Source: Leguminivora glycinivorella
Taxonomy: Eukaryota > Arthropoda > Insecta > Lepidoptera > Tortricidae
DNA: 64,000 nucleotides
Reading direction: 5' to 3'
Assembly: GCF_023078275.1 (NCBI RefSeq)
Contig: NC_062982.1
Coordinates: 8,134,501-8,198,500 of the forward strand
Of this stretch, positions 11,141 through 21,945 are shown one piece after another (within the stretch, counting starts at the first letter, position 1; each line of letters opens with the position of its first letter). Both the position numbers and the translations under genes were made by a program. The notes under the pieces were generated by a model. The model ran no database searches and had not been told where the DNA came from. It saw only the letters and a list, made by a program, of their open reading frames with translations.

Positions 11141-11212
11141 GCCTTGGGTGAGACTTGAACTCACGGCCTCTGGATCGATACTCCAGCGCTCTGCCAACTG
11201 AGCCACCAAGAC
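11141..11212 (-). tRNA. tRNA-like cloverleaf, copy 1 (72 nt)
   Basis: On the minus strand the segment folds with a 7-bp acceptor stem GTCTTGG/CCAAGGC (one G-U pair), D arm GCTC/GAGC, anticodon arm CTGGA/TCCAG with loop GTATCGA, and T arm GTGAG/CTCAC with loop TTCAAGT. The A box (TGGCTCAGTTGG) and B box (GTTCAAGTC) are present. The anticodon would be ATC, nominally Asp, but Asp tRNAs normally have GTC. Repetition with identical flanks suggests a mobile tRNA-derived unit rather than a working tRNA gene. Confidence 0.5.
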
Positions 11213-11437
11213 TTCAACCAAGCCAGCGAAATTTTCCACTACTAAGGTCAATGGGACCCGTAGCGACATCTACCGTAAGAGTGTTAAACTTCTTAAACGG
11301 CAACCGGAGTTCCAAGTCATATTGGAAATTCACCAGTTACGATGCGCTAACCATGCTGAATTTTAACTTCTGATTAGCAGAAACGTCTGCAATCGATGCC
11401 GTTAGGCTTAGAATAAATTTAAAAGTGGAAAATGTCT

Positions 11438-11509
11438 GCCTTGGGTGAGACTTGAACTCACGGCCTCTGGATCGATACTCCAGCGCTCTGCCAACTGAGC
11501 CACCAAGAC
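11438..11509 (-). tRNA. tRNA-like cloverleaf, copy 2
   Basis: Same sequence and folding as copy 1, again on the minus strand within the second unit of the left palindrome arm. All four stems are complete. Confidence 0.5.
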
Positions 11510-11663
11510 TTCAACCAAGCCAGCGAAATTTTCCACTACTAAGGTCAATGGGACCCGTAGCGACATCTACCGTAAGAGTTTAAGAAGTTTAACACTCTTA
11601 CGGTAGATGTCGCTACGGGTCCCATTGACCTTAGTAGTGGAAAATTTCGCTGGCTTGGTTGAA

Positions 11664-11724
11664 GTCTTGGTGGCTCAGTTGGCAGAGCGCTGGAGTATCG
11701 ATCCAGAGGCCGTGAGTTCAAGTC
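11664..11724 (+). pseudogene. tRNA-like copy 3, 3' end deleted
   Basis: Acceptor 5' strand, D arm and anticodon arm are intact. About 22 nt is missing after GTTCAAGTC, removing the 3' side of the T stem and the 3' acceptor strand. It cannot form a cloverleaf. Confidence 0.65.
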
Positions 11725-11938
11725 ACTTTTAAATTTATTCTAAGCCTAACGGCATCGATTGCAGACGTTTCTGCTAATCAGAAGTTAAAATTCAGCATGG
11801 TTAGCGCATCGTAACTGGTGAATTTCCAATATGACTTGGAACTCCGGTTGCCGTTTAAGAAGTTTAACACTCTTACGGTAGATGTCGCTACGGGTCCCAT
11901 TGACCTTAGTAGTGGAAAATTTCGCTGGCTTGGTTGAA

Positions 11939-12010
11939 GTCTTGGTGGCTCAGTTGGCAGAGCGCTGGAGTATCGATCCAGAGGCCATGAGTTCAAGTCT
12001 CACCCAAGGC
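11939..12010 (+). tRNA. tRNA-like cloverleaf, copy 4
   Basis: Full-length copy on the plus strand. It differs from copies 1 and 2 by one base in the T stem (ATGAG instead of GTGAG), which weakens one pair. Confidence 0.45.
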
Positions 12011-12039
12011 AGACATTTTCCACTTTTAAATTTAGAATA

Positions 12040-12650
12040 GAGTTGGTTTAACAGTGCTTCACACTTCAAAAATACCACCATCAGCCTAAGTGTATCATAA
12101 TCTATCACCATTTTCGTTTCTGAATCAGCCCTCAGTGTTTTTATTGTGTGACTATTGTACTTTTTATAACTATAGACAATGCTATTGTGTCTACACGTGG
12201 CATATTTTGTAATATTTGTATTTTATTCATAGATTAACTCGAAAAGCTCCACAGGTATAGAAAGTTGTATAAAACAAAACAAACGATTAAATAGCTTTTA
12301 ATCCAGGACTTAACCTTTTCGAACATGAATATTGATGGCCTATAGGGCATTACAAACTAAATTACTTACATAAGGTTTTATTGGCAATTTTGAATTTATT
12401 CCGAATCCTGTAGGGTACTGCGTAGCCGTATGCATAAAATAAAAGAGAAATGGTTGTACCACCGGCTTTATAACATTCCTATAATAATCTTATCATCATA
12501 AATTAAATTATACTGAATGCAGTAATAAAATAACAAAACCCATATCGAAGAGGAATTGTGCGAAAATCGATCTCTGGACAACATTGAATTTAACCAACTC
12601 ACCTACCGATTTAAAAAAACATTGTTACCATTTTTTTTTGCTTTGAAGAC
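12040..12650. other. Nothing recognised
   Basis: AT-rich, no supported feature. Confidence 0.5.
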
Positions 12651-12654
12651 TGTA

Positions 12655-12740
12655 GAATAGAATAGAATAGAAATCATTTATTCGTGACAAGTAGTACATT
12701 GTACATACATTGTACATTGGTTGTTTTTTTTAACGAATAT
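12655..12740 (-). mobile_element. LINE 3' tail remnant
   Basis: A (GAATA)n run is followed by ATCATTTATTCG; on the minus strand this is a short 3' UTR ending in a pentanucleotide tail, typical of Jockey-type LINEs in moths. A similar stub is at 13588-13640. Confidence 0.5.
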
Positions 12741-12744
12741 TGCC

Positions 12745-13585
12745 GTTAATTATGTTTTACATAACTTTGATTCAAATCTTTTAACTTAATTAAATTGGCA
12801 CGTACAATATGGTCTCGTAAGTAGGTAGGTAATTAAAATAAGTACATTTTCAAATAGCTCGGTGTAAATCTTTGAATTTTATTTTAAATTATATGAACAA
12901 CTAATATCTCGTTTAAGAATCGTATTTAATATATTTCTGAAATTGCCTATCCTTACATTATAATATATAATTAATTTGAAAAACGGTTTTTGGAGCGAGA
13001 AAATATTATATTATATTGTGTAGTGGAACTCAACACTTATTTTATCAATTTATATTATACTTGTCTAATGTCTACTCACTTTGTGTTTGTACATATTGTC
13101 ATATTTGAGATTGAAGGTTGTAATTATACCTACGTTTTAGTAATTATTGAGCAGTAACTTACTTTCTGTACATAGGGATTTATCTATTTTGTGTTGTGTT
13201 TGTTTCGCTCTCAGTTGCTCAAAGTTGACTGCAAAAAATAGGTCTGCCTTTGTAAATGTTATATTTTGTTTATACGACGAGTAATATTTGTAATTTATTT
13301 CCTTATAAACATAAGTTACGTGTAAACAATATTTATAGTACGTAGTATAAATAGTGTTTACAAATTCAAACCCACGTAATTCAACCATAACAGAAGAACC
13401 AATTTGAATCTAACTAGATACTTTTTAATAAACAAAATAAAAACGACGCGGAAAATTCTGATCCGAGTTTCTTCCTGGCGAAGAGTTAATCGGATCACAT
13501 AAAGCTTTTCCTGTACGTGTATCGAAATAACCAGGCCAATTCGAAAGTACACTGAAATCAGAATGGTATTTGAATCATGATATTT
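12745..13585. other. Nothing recognised
   Basis: Very AT-rich; the short frames here show no recognisable domain. Confidence 0.5.
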
Positions 13586-13831
13586 AGAATGGAATAGAAT
13601 AGAGGGCATTTATTTAACGCCACAACATACGGTCTTGCCAAAAAGAGTAGAAATTCAAATGTGGCATTTTGGTTTGTAAGGAATGACACTACAATGTTAC
13701 AACTTTTTAGTTCCTATTATTTTTGGCCAGGCTGTAGTATAATAAGAAGAAAATTCTAAAGAAATCCTAAAGTATTTGACAACATCAAAAACTCCTTGTA
13801 GTAAATAGCACAGCACAGTTAGATGACATTA

Positions 13832-13950
13832 AGGGCCACTTGCACCATCCGTTAAACTCAAGGTTAGTGGGCTGTCAACTGTCAAATTCCATATAAAATG
13901 GTGGGTTAACCTCGCGTAAACCCTCTATTTTCGGTGGTGCAAGTGACCCT
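13832..13950. mobile_element. Small MITE (~119 bp)
   Basis: The ends are AGGGCCACTTGCACCATCC and GGTGGTGCAAGTGACCCT, an imperfect terminal inverted repeat, with GGTTAGTGGG and GGTTAACC inside. This type of MITE is common in moths and butterflies. Confidence 0.8.
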
Positions 13951-14035
13951 AGGATATTTAGGCTTTATATAAGCCTGACCGAGCGATTGTTTCACTTTTC
14001 AATTCCAGATTTTGAACCCAGTAAGATATTTTTCC

Positions 14036-14575
14036 CCTAACTAGCTCGGAAACACGTGTTTTGTCCTTTAATACCAGCGGGTAAAAACGCATTTTATCCA
14101 CTAGTGGGTAAAGTAATTTGACCTTGAATAAAGTCAAAATACCTGCTTTAAAATTGATAAAAGCAGGTGAATCTAGTAATAAAGATGATTTACCGTCTGT
14201 GGAAGTACTGGAAGCAGTGATAAACGCATTTTTTGCGTTGTAGTTTCCTCGCTATAGTGAGGGGAAAAGTTTTGTGTTACACTCGGAAACACGTGTTTTG
14301 TCCTTCAATACCAGCGGGTAAAAACGCATTTTATCCACTAGTGGGTAAAGTAATTTGACCTTGAATAAAGTCAAATTAACTGCTCTAGTAAAGATGATTT
14401 ACCACCTGTGGAAAAACAGTGATAAACGCAAGTTCAGGATTCTATTCTCGAACTCGCAAGTTCGCTCGAACCACTCGCTTCGCTCGTGGTTCAACTATAG
14501 AATCCTTTCACTTGCTCGTTTTTCAATTCCACACTCGGCGTTAAAATACAACTTTGCCCCCTTGTATAAAAAATA
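14036..14575 (+). repeat. CTCGGAAACACGTGTTTTGT repeat, duplicated copy
   Basis: The phrase CTCGGAAACACGTGTTTTGT followed by GCGGGTAAAAACGCATTTTA occurs at about 14044 and again at about 14282, so the second copy is joined directly to the first. The second ends in GATTCTATTCTCGAAC and ACACTCGGCGTTAAAATACA. A third copy is at 22575-22985. Class unknown. Confidence 0.8.
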
Positions 14576-14579
14576 ACTA

Positions 14580-14930
14580 TTATCACCATCGTTTGTCAGA
14601 CGTAGAATAATATAGTAAAGACATAGAAAAAAATTATTTAACATCACATTTCAACATGCAATGTTAAAAATTAAATAATACTAAAACAAACAGCGTGATA
14701 TTAAAAAGAAGCACGACAAATATTTTACGTGACATAATAGAGTTTTTGATAAATGGTGCTACTTGGAATTAATTGCACAAAACTTAGGTAAATACTATTT
14801 ATTTGTGAAATATGTACAACTTGTATTTACTTTTCAACTTTTAAGTGGAATGATATAAATCATGTATACAAACAACACTCGCACAATGTGCACTACGTTA
14901 CAATCAATACAACGAACATATTTTATTATA
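14580..14930. other. Nothing recognised
   Basis: AT-rich, no supported feature. Confidence 0.5.
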
Positions 14931-14935
14931 ATAAT

Positions 14936-15075
14936 TATTGTCTTCGGTTACCGCGATAGTTACTCATGAAATAAAACTATGGAAACGAACATTATTCATT
15001 AATATTTCTTGTATATTCATTATACGCGCGATATAATCCGTTTCCATTGTTTTATTTAATATTTTATTATGTCTG
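14936..15075. repeat. CCCGACGTTTCG family, internally deleted copy
   Basis: The left end GTCTTCGGTTACCGCGATAG and the right end ATTATACGCGCGATATAATC are present, matching the ends of 40903-41612, but the middle with the CCCGACGTTTCG motif is gone. Confidence 0.65.
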
Positions 15076-15079
15076 TAAC

Positions 15080-15635
15080 TATATGACCCACTTTGAATAC
15101 ACACTAAATCGAAATCGAAATTTTATGACAATTTAGGTTTTTTAAAATGGCACAAAGTTCACTTATATGTATACTTGGCCAGCATCTTTGATACAATACC
15201 TTAAGGGCCTATTTTAGACGTAATATGGCTTTTAAGTTTACGCTTAGTCTTAGTTTTTATATGTAAATTTGTTCATACATGCAATACCTATAAGTATTTG
15301 ATTTTTCCTCTCACTTTTTTACATAAATTCAGCAGTTTTTTAACCTTTAGGTACTTGTCTATGTCACGTAACCTACGCGTGTCCGACGTGAAAACAACAG
15401 GGTGCCCATTCCACATTCCAGCTCGCAATCATTAAATTCTCGGAAAAAATCTGTAGCTGCGAAGAATGCACCTATCGGACAAAAGTTGCTGAAAAAGGTA
15501 ATACGACCTTTTCGATTCGTTTTGATCCCAAATACTTCATATATCCCTTTCTGAGAATAAAACTATTTATTAAAGTCAGCGAAATCTTAATATGTCGCCT
15601 TGAAGAAGTCGTGATGTATGGGTCTAATATAAAAA
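15080..15635. other. Nothing recognised
   Basis: No supported feature. Confidence 0.5.
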
Positions 15636-15639
15636 TGAT

Positions 15640-15795
15640 TAATAAAAAGTATGATTTCACGATCACACCTGATGGTAAGTGATGAAACAGCATGAATATA
15701 TTTACTCTTGCTTTAAAGAGACCTGGATTGTACTCGTGCGGAAACACAGACTTAGGCAGGGCATTCCACTCCTTGGCTTGGATTTCAAACAAAAC
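15640..15795 (-). pseudogene. Jockey/CR1-type LINE C-terminal fragment
   Basis: On the minus strand the frame reads QAKEWNALPKSVFPHEYN and then GLFKARVN, the conserved end of Jockey/CR1-type reverse transcriptase ORFs, and continues into the 3' UTR phrase HHLPSG. A related non-coding stretch is at 44930-45180. Only about 50 codons survive. Confidence 0.65.
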
Positions 15796-15847
15796 AGCAA
15801 AATATAGCGACTATGTGCATACATCGTTCGGTCTCAGAAGTCAAAAC

Positions 15848-15984
15848 TGGGGGGTTACCATGACGTACTAAAGACGTTCAGTTTAGGTTGAGAGAAAGGG
15901 ACACAGCTATGGCAGTTACATAGCTCCGTCCCTCTCTCTCAGCCTAAACTGAACGGCTTTAGCACGTCATGGTAACCCCCCCTG
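15848..15984. mobile_element. Hairpin element, copy 2
   Basis: It is the same foldback element as 8467-8600 in opposite orientation, with ends GGGGGTTACCATGACGTAC and ACGTCATGGTAACCCCC. The two arms pair over most of the 137 bp. Confidence 0.82.
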
Positions 15985-16127
15985 TACATGTTCTATCTAC
16001 CAAAATCACACTGTTACAAAATTCCGTGCCAAAGTTCTTTAAAATTCTAATTATCGATTTTAAACTACTCGGATATAGACATCAATACGGATACAATGAC
16101 TAATAAGGTATTACAGACATTATTTAT

Positions 16128-16397
16128 TAAGAGATTAATAAATAAATAAATAATAAATATTTTAGGACACTCTTACACAGATCGACTGAGTCCTACGGTA
16201 AGCTCAAGAAGGCTTGTGTTGCAGGTACTCAGACAACGATATATATAATATACAAATAAATACATAGAAAACATCCATGACTTAGGAACAAATATCTGTG
16301 CTCATCACACAAATAAATGCCGTTACCGAGATTCGAACCCGGGACCGCGGCGTAGCAGGCAGGGTCACTACGCACTAGGGCAAACCGGTCGGTCGTC
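16128..16397 (-). mobile_element. SINE family A, complete copy
   Basis: On the minus strand the head GACGACCG...GTAGTGACC (A box region) and GGTTCGAATC (B box) are tRNA-like, followed by GGCATTTATTTGTGTGATGA, the TGGATGTTTTCTATGTAT body and a TATTTATTTATT tail. tRNA-like head, unrelated body and LINE-style tail define a SINE. Confidence 0.87.
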
Positions 16398-16689
16398 AAA
16401 AATTCAGATTAATTTAGCAGGTATCTCTATTTTTTGCCGTTTTCGCCGTGCTTGCGTGCGTGTTTTTAGTGCGTAAAGAAGTGGCGTTGATTGACACAAA
16501 TTATACATTATGCTAGCAATGGCTATTGAAACCAATTTCACTTTATAAGATTTAATATAGATAGTCCACAAAAAAATCAGGACGAGTCATACAGCTAGCG
16601 AATAAAACAACACAAATCTTTCTTTTCATATCAACTGTGTCAAATCAGAAGCCTGGCATATACACTAACCACAAGATAATGGACGGTTA

Positions 16690-16900
16690 ACATTGTGAAC
16701 CCGCCCGGCCTAGCCGAAACGACAATTGTTGACTCTAGACGCCGATCAAAACGCAGTCTGGTTCTGTCGCACCTGCAGGGTTAGCACATGATTGCCGCGA
16801 GAGTATGTCACCGCCAGACAGACCTGTCCTTATGTCATTAATACAGTTAGAAGAAGACGTGTCATCTATCTCGCGGCCATCGTGTGCTAGGCCTGCTGTA
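16690..16900. repeat. Repeat block with a small inverted-repeat element
   Basis: AGCACATGATTGCCGCGAG near 16779 and CTCGCGGCCATCGTGTGCT near 16870-16890 form an imperfect inverted repeat around a ~115-bp MITE. The sequence before it (CCTAGCCGAAACGACAATTG, CGCAGTCTGG) recurs at 22410-22510. Confidence 0.65.
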
Positions 16901-17084
16901 GGCGACGGAACTACCAACCTCCGTGCTGCGCGCGTGCTGGCAGCCTGGCCACTGCGGATGCCGCTGCCAGCGCGCGTCTTTTTCTCTGTCAGTTCTGTTC
17001 TGTCATGTAAGTGAGCGAAAGTGGTTTATTTTGTGTACTTTTTGTAAACAATACGTGTAAATAGCCTTTATTTGTATATATTTT

Positions 17085-17340
17085 GACGACCGGTCTGGCT
17101 CAGTTGGTAGTGACCATGCCTGCTAAGCCGCGGTCCTGGGTTCGAATCCCGGTAAGGGCATTTATTTGTGTGATGAGCACAGATATTTGTTTCTGAGTCA
17201 TGGATGTTTTCTATGTATAATAAGTATGTATTTTCTATCTATATAAGTATGTATATCGTCGCCTAGCACCCAATGTACAAGCTTTGCTTAGTTTGGGGCT
17301 AAGTTGATCTGTGTAAGGTGTCGCCAATATTTTTTTTTTA
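17085..17340 (+). mobile_element. SINE family A, alternative 3' tail
   Basis: The head and body match the other family A copies (GGTTCGAATCCCGGTAAGGG). The 3' part differs: it reads TATATCGTCGCCTAGCACCC, ACAAGCTTTGCTTAGTTTGG and ends GGTGTCGCCAATATTTTT. The copy at 47418-47690 has the same tail, so at least two subfamilies exist. Confidence 0.87.
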
Positions 17341-17429
17341 TTCCTGTGCTTTTTCCTTGTGTGTCCTTTCCTGTACATATAAAGTTTTTAGTGTTTTATT
17401 TACCGTCGGCAGCCCGATCACCTACAGCC

Positions 17430-17640
17430 TACAGGGGCCTTACCATGATCTCTTAACGCGATTCAGTTTAGGACCTAAACTGAACTGTGTCGCTATTTCC
17501 TACCACGACATTATTATTGCGATCAAATTTCGACCGAGCGAGCGATAAGCGTCCCAGCCGTTTCATTCACTCATCTCAAGTGTATTTCGTACCATGACAT
17601 GCCACTTGAGCCTAAACTGAATCGCAGGAATGTCAAATTT
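17430..17640. repeat. TTCAGTTTAGG inverted-repeat element
   Basis: ATTCAGTTTAGGACCTAAACTGAA is palindromic, and TACCATGA...GCCTAAACTGAATCGC recurs inverted at the right end. A related stretch (CTCAGTTTAGGCACCTAAACTG) is at about 18575-18610. The family resembles the hairpin element at 8467. Confidence 0.6.
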
Positions 17641-17644
17641 AGCG

Positions 17645-18540
17645 GTTCATAAAAAGTTACTCACTTACCGCATTATTCTGAATCGCTTTGTTGCAACACT
17701 AGCGATACTAAATAGTTTTGTGTTTTTTATAAGGAGTAGGAGATGGAAAATATAACTAAAGCTGGTTTCATCACCTGATTAATTTATTATTTTGGTTTTT
17801 CGATCCTTACCGATTCGATAACAAAATATAAAGTTTTATGATTTTGTTTAGTAATATTTACGGACCAACTATTCCAACTAACTACAGGTTTTTACATTTT
17901 TAGAGTGCCCTATGATCTCGCAACTTTCGCAAAAACGCAAATCAAAAGGAACGAGAAAATGTCTGATCCTTTTTTAGTCGATATGCAAGGAGTCATGTTA
18001 ACACTTGCGACAAACTATGCCTAGAACTAGGATGGCTAAGGAATCAACTAGGTCTAGCATAACTTAGCGATATAGGTACATTAAATTTAGACACGAGTGA
18101 GCTACCTACAAATACTAATGACTTACGTATTTGTTAAAATATCATCCAAACACTACGAGTTCTATAGCCGAGCACAGCACTTCAAATACATAAATAAAAA
18201 CTTTATTATTTATTACCTACTAGTCAAGGGCGCGACGTTCTAAACATAAGCTTTAACGAACTGTCATTAATGTTATTATATATATTTTTATCATTTATTT
18301 ATAGTTTTGTTCAAAAAGACACGATATTTTACACAAAATCATTGTAATTATTGTGAATTTTACATTTAAATATTTTAAATGTAGTAATCGTTCCTGGTTT
18401 TCGAACGATCAAACGTCACAAGGGGAAAACGAGATAGATTTATACGATTCCTATAGCGTCATCCTTTTCTTGTCAAAACGATTCAGTTGCGAACCAGAGA
18501 CAATATCGGTCTTTCATTCACTTGTACGCGGTTCAGTTTC
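17645..18540. other. Nothing recognised
   Basis: AT-rich, no supported feature. Confidence 0.45.
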
Positions 18541-18664
18541 GACTCTGAACATTGGAGGTCATGGTAGCAAATTGAGACGCTCAGTTTAGGCACCTAAACT
18601 GAACTGCTCTGCGTTTGAATCGTTTTTAAAAAGATCGTGGTAAAAGGCTGCAGCACCAATAAGA

Positions 18665-19045
18665 AAGATCGATAGAGATAGTTAATGTGTTATCGTAAGC
18701 ATTTCTGCAGTTGGCTACGTACCTACCCTGAACAAGATAAACCAATCTGTTCTGACCACGATCGGTGGCAATCGATTCTAGTATGTTTCCGATTCGATAC
18801 GAGTTCTGATGAGTTTGGTGATAACGTGGGAGCTGTTTGTGTCGATTACTTAATTTTAGGAACTGGGACAATATTGTTTTGTTACTTAATTTTTAGTGTC
18901 CGCTTTCGGTGATATTATTCGTGGTAGACACTAGACAGTATCTACAGTTAGCAATATGTTACAAAAAAAATATTTTCCCCTAGGAGAAGCTGTAATTAAA
19001 TAAACTTATATATGTAGTAGTACGAATACCATAATTTGCATTAGT
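18665..19045. other. Nothing recognised
   Basis: Two overlapping antisense frames of about 75-80 codons occur here (18626-18912), but neither resembles a known protein. Confidence 0.45.
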
Positions 19046-19047
19046 AG

Positions 19048-19352
19048 TCACCAAAGACATATATAACTCCGTATAAACAGATAAAGTCTAAGAAAAAAAC
19101 GAATCTCAGTACCATACAGAAAAAGGTACGGTGGCCTAGATGGCATTACACCTTTGGGGTACGCTCAGCTAGATGGCGCTAATATTAATATTTGTTTGTT
19201 TGTCATTTTAAAACATATCAAGCTAACAATATGGGCCAAATTGTCAAAACTGAGGTTCAAAAGTTTTAAGCCTGTGTCAAGAGATAGCACTGTGATTACC
19301 TGATTACACATTTTACTTCGACAGTAACTCTCTATAATACTCGATCCTCTTT
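19048..19352 (-). repeat. Dispersed repeat E, copy 2 (inverted relative to 5230-5510)
   Basis: It shares CAGTACC...AAAAAGGTACGGTGGCC, AGCTAGATGGCGCTAATATT and TTTACTTCGACAGTAACTCT with copy 1 in reverse complement. Confidence 0.75.
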
Positions 19353-19354
19353 GG

Positions 19355-19715
19355 TAGTCACGGACTACGGGTACGTAAGAAGTTACATGTTAGTACGAAA
19401 GTAACTTCATATAGTTAGCTATTATCAAAACTAGTACCTTTAATGACAGAACAACTTTGCCGTCCAAACGTTAGAAACTATACAAAAAAAAAAAAAAAAT
19501 ACAAAAAGTTTATTTCATTACCAGACATAGATAAAATATAGGAATTATTATTATTCTAAAGTTCCAAGACGCCATATTTTCTCAGTATTTTAACCGAGCG
19601 TTATACAAACGTAGACTTTCACGGTGCATTAACTTTTATTTAAAGTACAAACACTTTTATGACTCGTGAATAGAGATAACGTTAATAATACGGGACGTAC
19701 TTGTCACGTTAAGAC
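19355..19715. other. Nothing recognised
   Basis: AT-rich with an A homopolymer near 19486. No gene seen. Confidence 0.5.
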
Positions 19716-19717
19716 GA

Positions 19718-20234
19718 TACAGGAGCGAAAATGCTAAAATGGAAAGGAGTCCTCCTTTTAATTAGGGTATTCTAGTTTAATATACTAGTGTTATTAACTA
19801 GATTTATCAAAAAAATTGTCCATTGAGAACAAATTATTTAAAAGATATTGCGAAAAGATGTTTAAAATCGAGGTTCCGCTCTCGACTGTTTCCTCCTTCA
19901 AAACTTAATTAATCGTAACGAAATTTGAGAATCTGAATAACAATGAAATAATCTGTGTCGGACCGTTTAGTTTTTTTGGCTAGTTGCCACCAATTTTGAA
20001 TACCACAGCTTTTTTGCGCGATAATCAATAAGGCCATTTTTGGGATTTTTTTTTATTTTTTTTTTGGGCGTCTTTAAAAATAAGAATATCAAAAAAATCA
20101 AAACGGTCCGACATAGATAAAAATAATATTAATCTGGGTTGATAAACTCATTCCTCTATCTTCAAAAACCAGGGAGGAAAGAGTCGAGAGCGTTTGTATG
20201 GAGAATTGACCCCTCCTGTACCGTCTTAACTGAG
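19718..20234 (+). repeat. Dispersed repeat G, copy 1
   Basis: The ends TTAAGACGATACAGGAG and CTCCTGTACCGTCTTAA are inverted repeats. The body contains TTAAAATCGAGGTTCCGCTC and AAAACGGTCCGACATAGATA. A full second copy lies at 23290-23865 and a short 5' piece at 23072-23145. It looks like a DNA-type non-autonomous element. Confidence 0.8.
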
Positions 20235-20514
20235 CCATTGCGTGCATCGAACGGGAAGCCGTAGAAGTTAATGCTTCTAAAATGCCATTGTCATCAATAA
20301 AACCTTTTCTAAACCTATCAGCAATGTGTATAAATAAGAATTTGAATGATTCACGATTATTTTAACTAGACATATGTACATATTTTGACTTTCTCATCTA
20401 TACTACTTTCACCTTAGATGTGTTCGGTGACACCTCTAAAAATCTGAGTTACACGTAGGTATTATGTTCGCAAAATATTTTTTTAAATAATTTATACTTT
20501 GACGAAAAATATAC

Positions 20515-20655
20515 AAAAATATTTAAAAACTATAACACGCCTGTATCCCATAAAGGGGTAGGCAGAACACATGAAACTACTAAAGCTTCAGTTTGGCAAA
20601 TAAGGGGTTGAAAGAAAACGAAACTGTGACATTGCAGTGACAGGTTATTCGCAAT
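20515..20655. repeat. Dispersed repeat H, copy 1
   Basis: It shares ACGCCTGTATCCCATAAAGG, AGGCAGA and GAAAGAAAACGAAACTGTGA with 25265-25390. Confidence 0.7.
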
Positions 20656-20689
20656 TTAATATACTTTTTGTAATATATTTATTGCATTA

Positions 20690-20830
20690 TTTATTTATTT
20701 ATTTAATCTTAAGCACGAAAGAAAAATCTTGCAGTGCAAAAAGGCGGACAATGCTTTAAAGCATTCTCTGCCAGTCAACCTCGAGGCTAAACAGAGAGAC
20801 TGTGAGCGGTGCTATAATTACAACATTATC
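20690..20830 (-). mobile_element. Probable LINE 3' end
   Basis: TTTATTTATTTATTTAATCT is followed by GCATTCTCTGCCAGTCAACC and GGCTAAACAGAG; a related block is at 30010-30130. On the minus strand it ends in a TAAA-type tail, as 3' UTRs of moth LINEs often do. Confidence 0.45.
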
Positions 20831-20897
20831 AGTTATAGCAATGTACAAGTTGCAGAAGCTGCAGAACATTCTCAAAATCCATAAATTTACTAAAAAT

Positions 20898-21160
20898 TGA
20901 CGACCGGTCTGGCGCAGTCGGTAGTGACCCCGCCTGCTACGCCGCGGTCCCGGGTTCGAATCCCGGTAAGGGCATTTATTTGTGTGATGGGCACAGATAT
21001 TTGTTCCTGAGTCGTGTGTTTTCTATGTATATAAGTATTTGCATATTATATATATTATATCGTTGTCTGAGTACCTGCAACACAAGCCTTCTTGAGCTTG
21101 CCGTGGGACTCAGTCAATCTGTGTAAGAATGTCCTATAATATTTTATTTATATTTATTTA
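20898..21160 (+). mobile_element. SINE family A, complete reference copy
   Basis: From TGACGACCGGTCTGGCGCAG (A-box region) through GGGTTCGAATCCCGG (B box), body GGCATTTATTTGTGTGATGG, then TATATCGTTGTCTGAGTACC and CAATCTGTGTAAGAATGTCC, to a TTTATTTATATTTATTTA tail. Pol III internal promoter boxes are intact, so the copy could be transcribed in principle. Confidence 0.9.
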
Positions 21161-21164
21161 CGTT

Positions 21165-21940
21165 GACGATCGCTTCATTTGTTGTTTGAGTTGCTATATA
21201 CTGGCGTTTATCATCAACTCATCAAATGAAAACTGAAACTTTTCAGTGCATTACTATACTCTCATCTCAAGCCGTCAAAATATCTGGTGCTCGACAACAA
21301 TCCAAAAGGTAAGTTTGTATCTCAGCACAGAATATGCAATAGCACAAGTACAGAAGGCTCACTGCTTTGATGTTTAGAAAATGCCGCCTTATATAATTCT
21401 TACCTACATTAACAAACGGACCGCACGCGAGCAGCCGACATTGCATTCTATTGCGTCGCGCGAAGGTCTTCACCACTGAATGGGCTTGTAGCTCGGCGAA
21501 AGAATCGCGGAATGAGCCGCCCCGATCTCAGTCCAAATAAGCCAATCTATATATAGGTGCCTATAAACCCAAGTGCCGTCCAATATTTATTTTATCAAAA
21601 GGTCGAAAAGACTTCATAAACGCGTTTATATCAGGATTACGTCTGATTCAATTCAATGGTCCTCGGAGTGTGCCAAATTTAAACGAAGAATTTGCGAAAT
21701 GACCATCGCCAATTTTATCACTGGCCGGTGCGGGTGGAATATCAATTTGCCGGATTTGATAGAATTGAGGGCTTTTTCCTATGTTGGCAATGTTGGCATA
21801 TGAAAATCGAAACGGATAGAGGTTACACGGACATGTGAAATGAAATTGTGATGGGTACGATACGCTAATATCAATGGCACAAGTACCTACAGAATTATCT
21901 GATTATAAATACAAAATGTTCCTACGATCAACCGTTAATT
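21165..21940. other. No supported gene
   Basis: A GC-richer patch at 21410-21530 has an exon-like look with a GTAAGAAT donor-like site on the minus strand. No start codon or homology supports it. Confidence 0.45.
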
Positions 21941-21945
21941 GCGTT

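Larger units (their letters stand above)
11119..12034. repeat. 0.9-kb palindrome made of a tRNA-like repeat unit
   Basis: Two ~300-bp units on the left are followed by the same two units inverted on the right; the centre is near 11580-11590 (CCGTAAGAGT/ACTCTTACGG). Each unit holds a tRNA-like segment between TGGAAAATTTCGCTGG and TTCCACTTTTAAATTT, then a spacer with CAGACGTTTCTGCTAATCAG. The arms are close to identical, so the inversion is recent or kept similar by gene conversion. Confidence 0.88.

Noticed and set aside
11155..11996. Two identical 72-codon frames on opposite strands
   Set aside because: They are the same antisense reading of the tRNA-like unit in the two palindrome arms.
20898..20980. 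SINE heads (families A and B) as functional tRNA genes
   Set aside because: They have Pol III A and B boxes but the stems are not complementary enough, and each is followed by a shared SINE body.
21267..21476. Exon-like minus-strand frame with a GTAAGAAT donor
   Set aside because: It begins with GTG rather than ATG, shows no homology and has no partner exon nearby.
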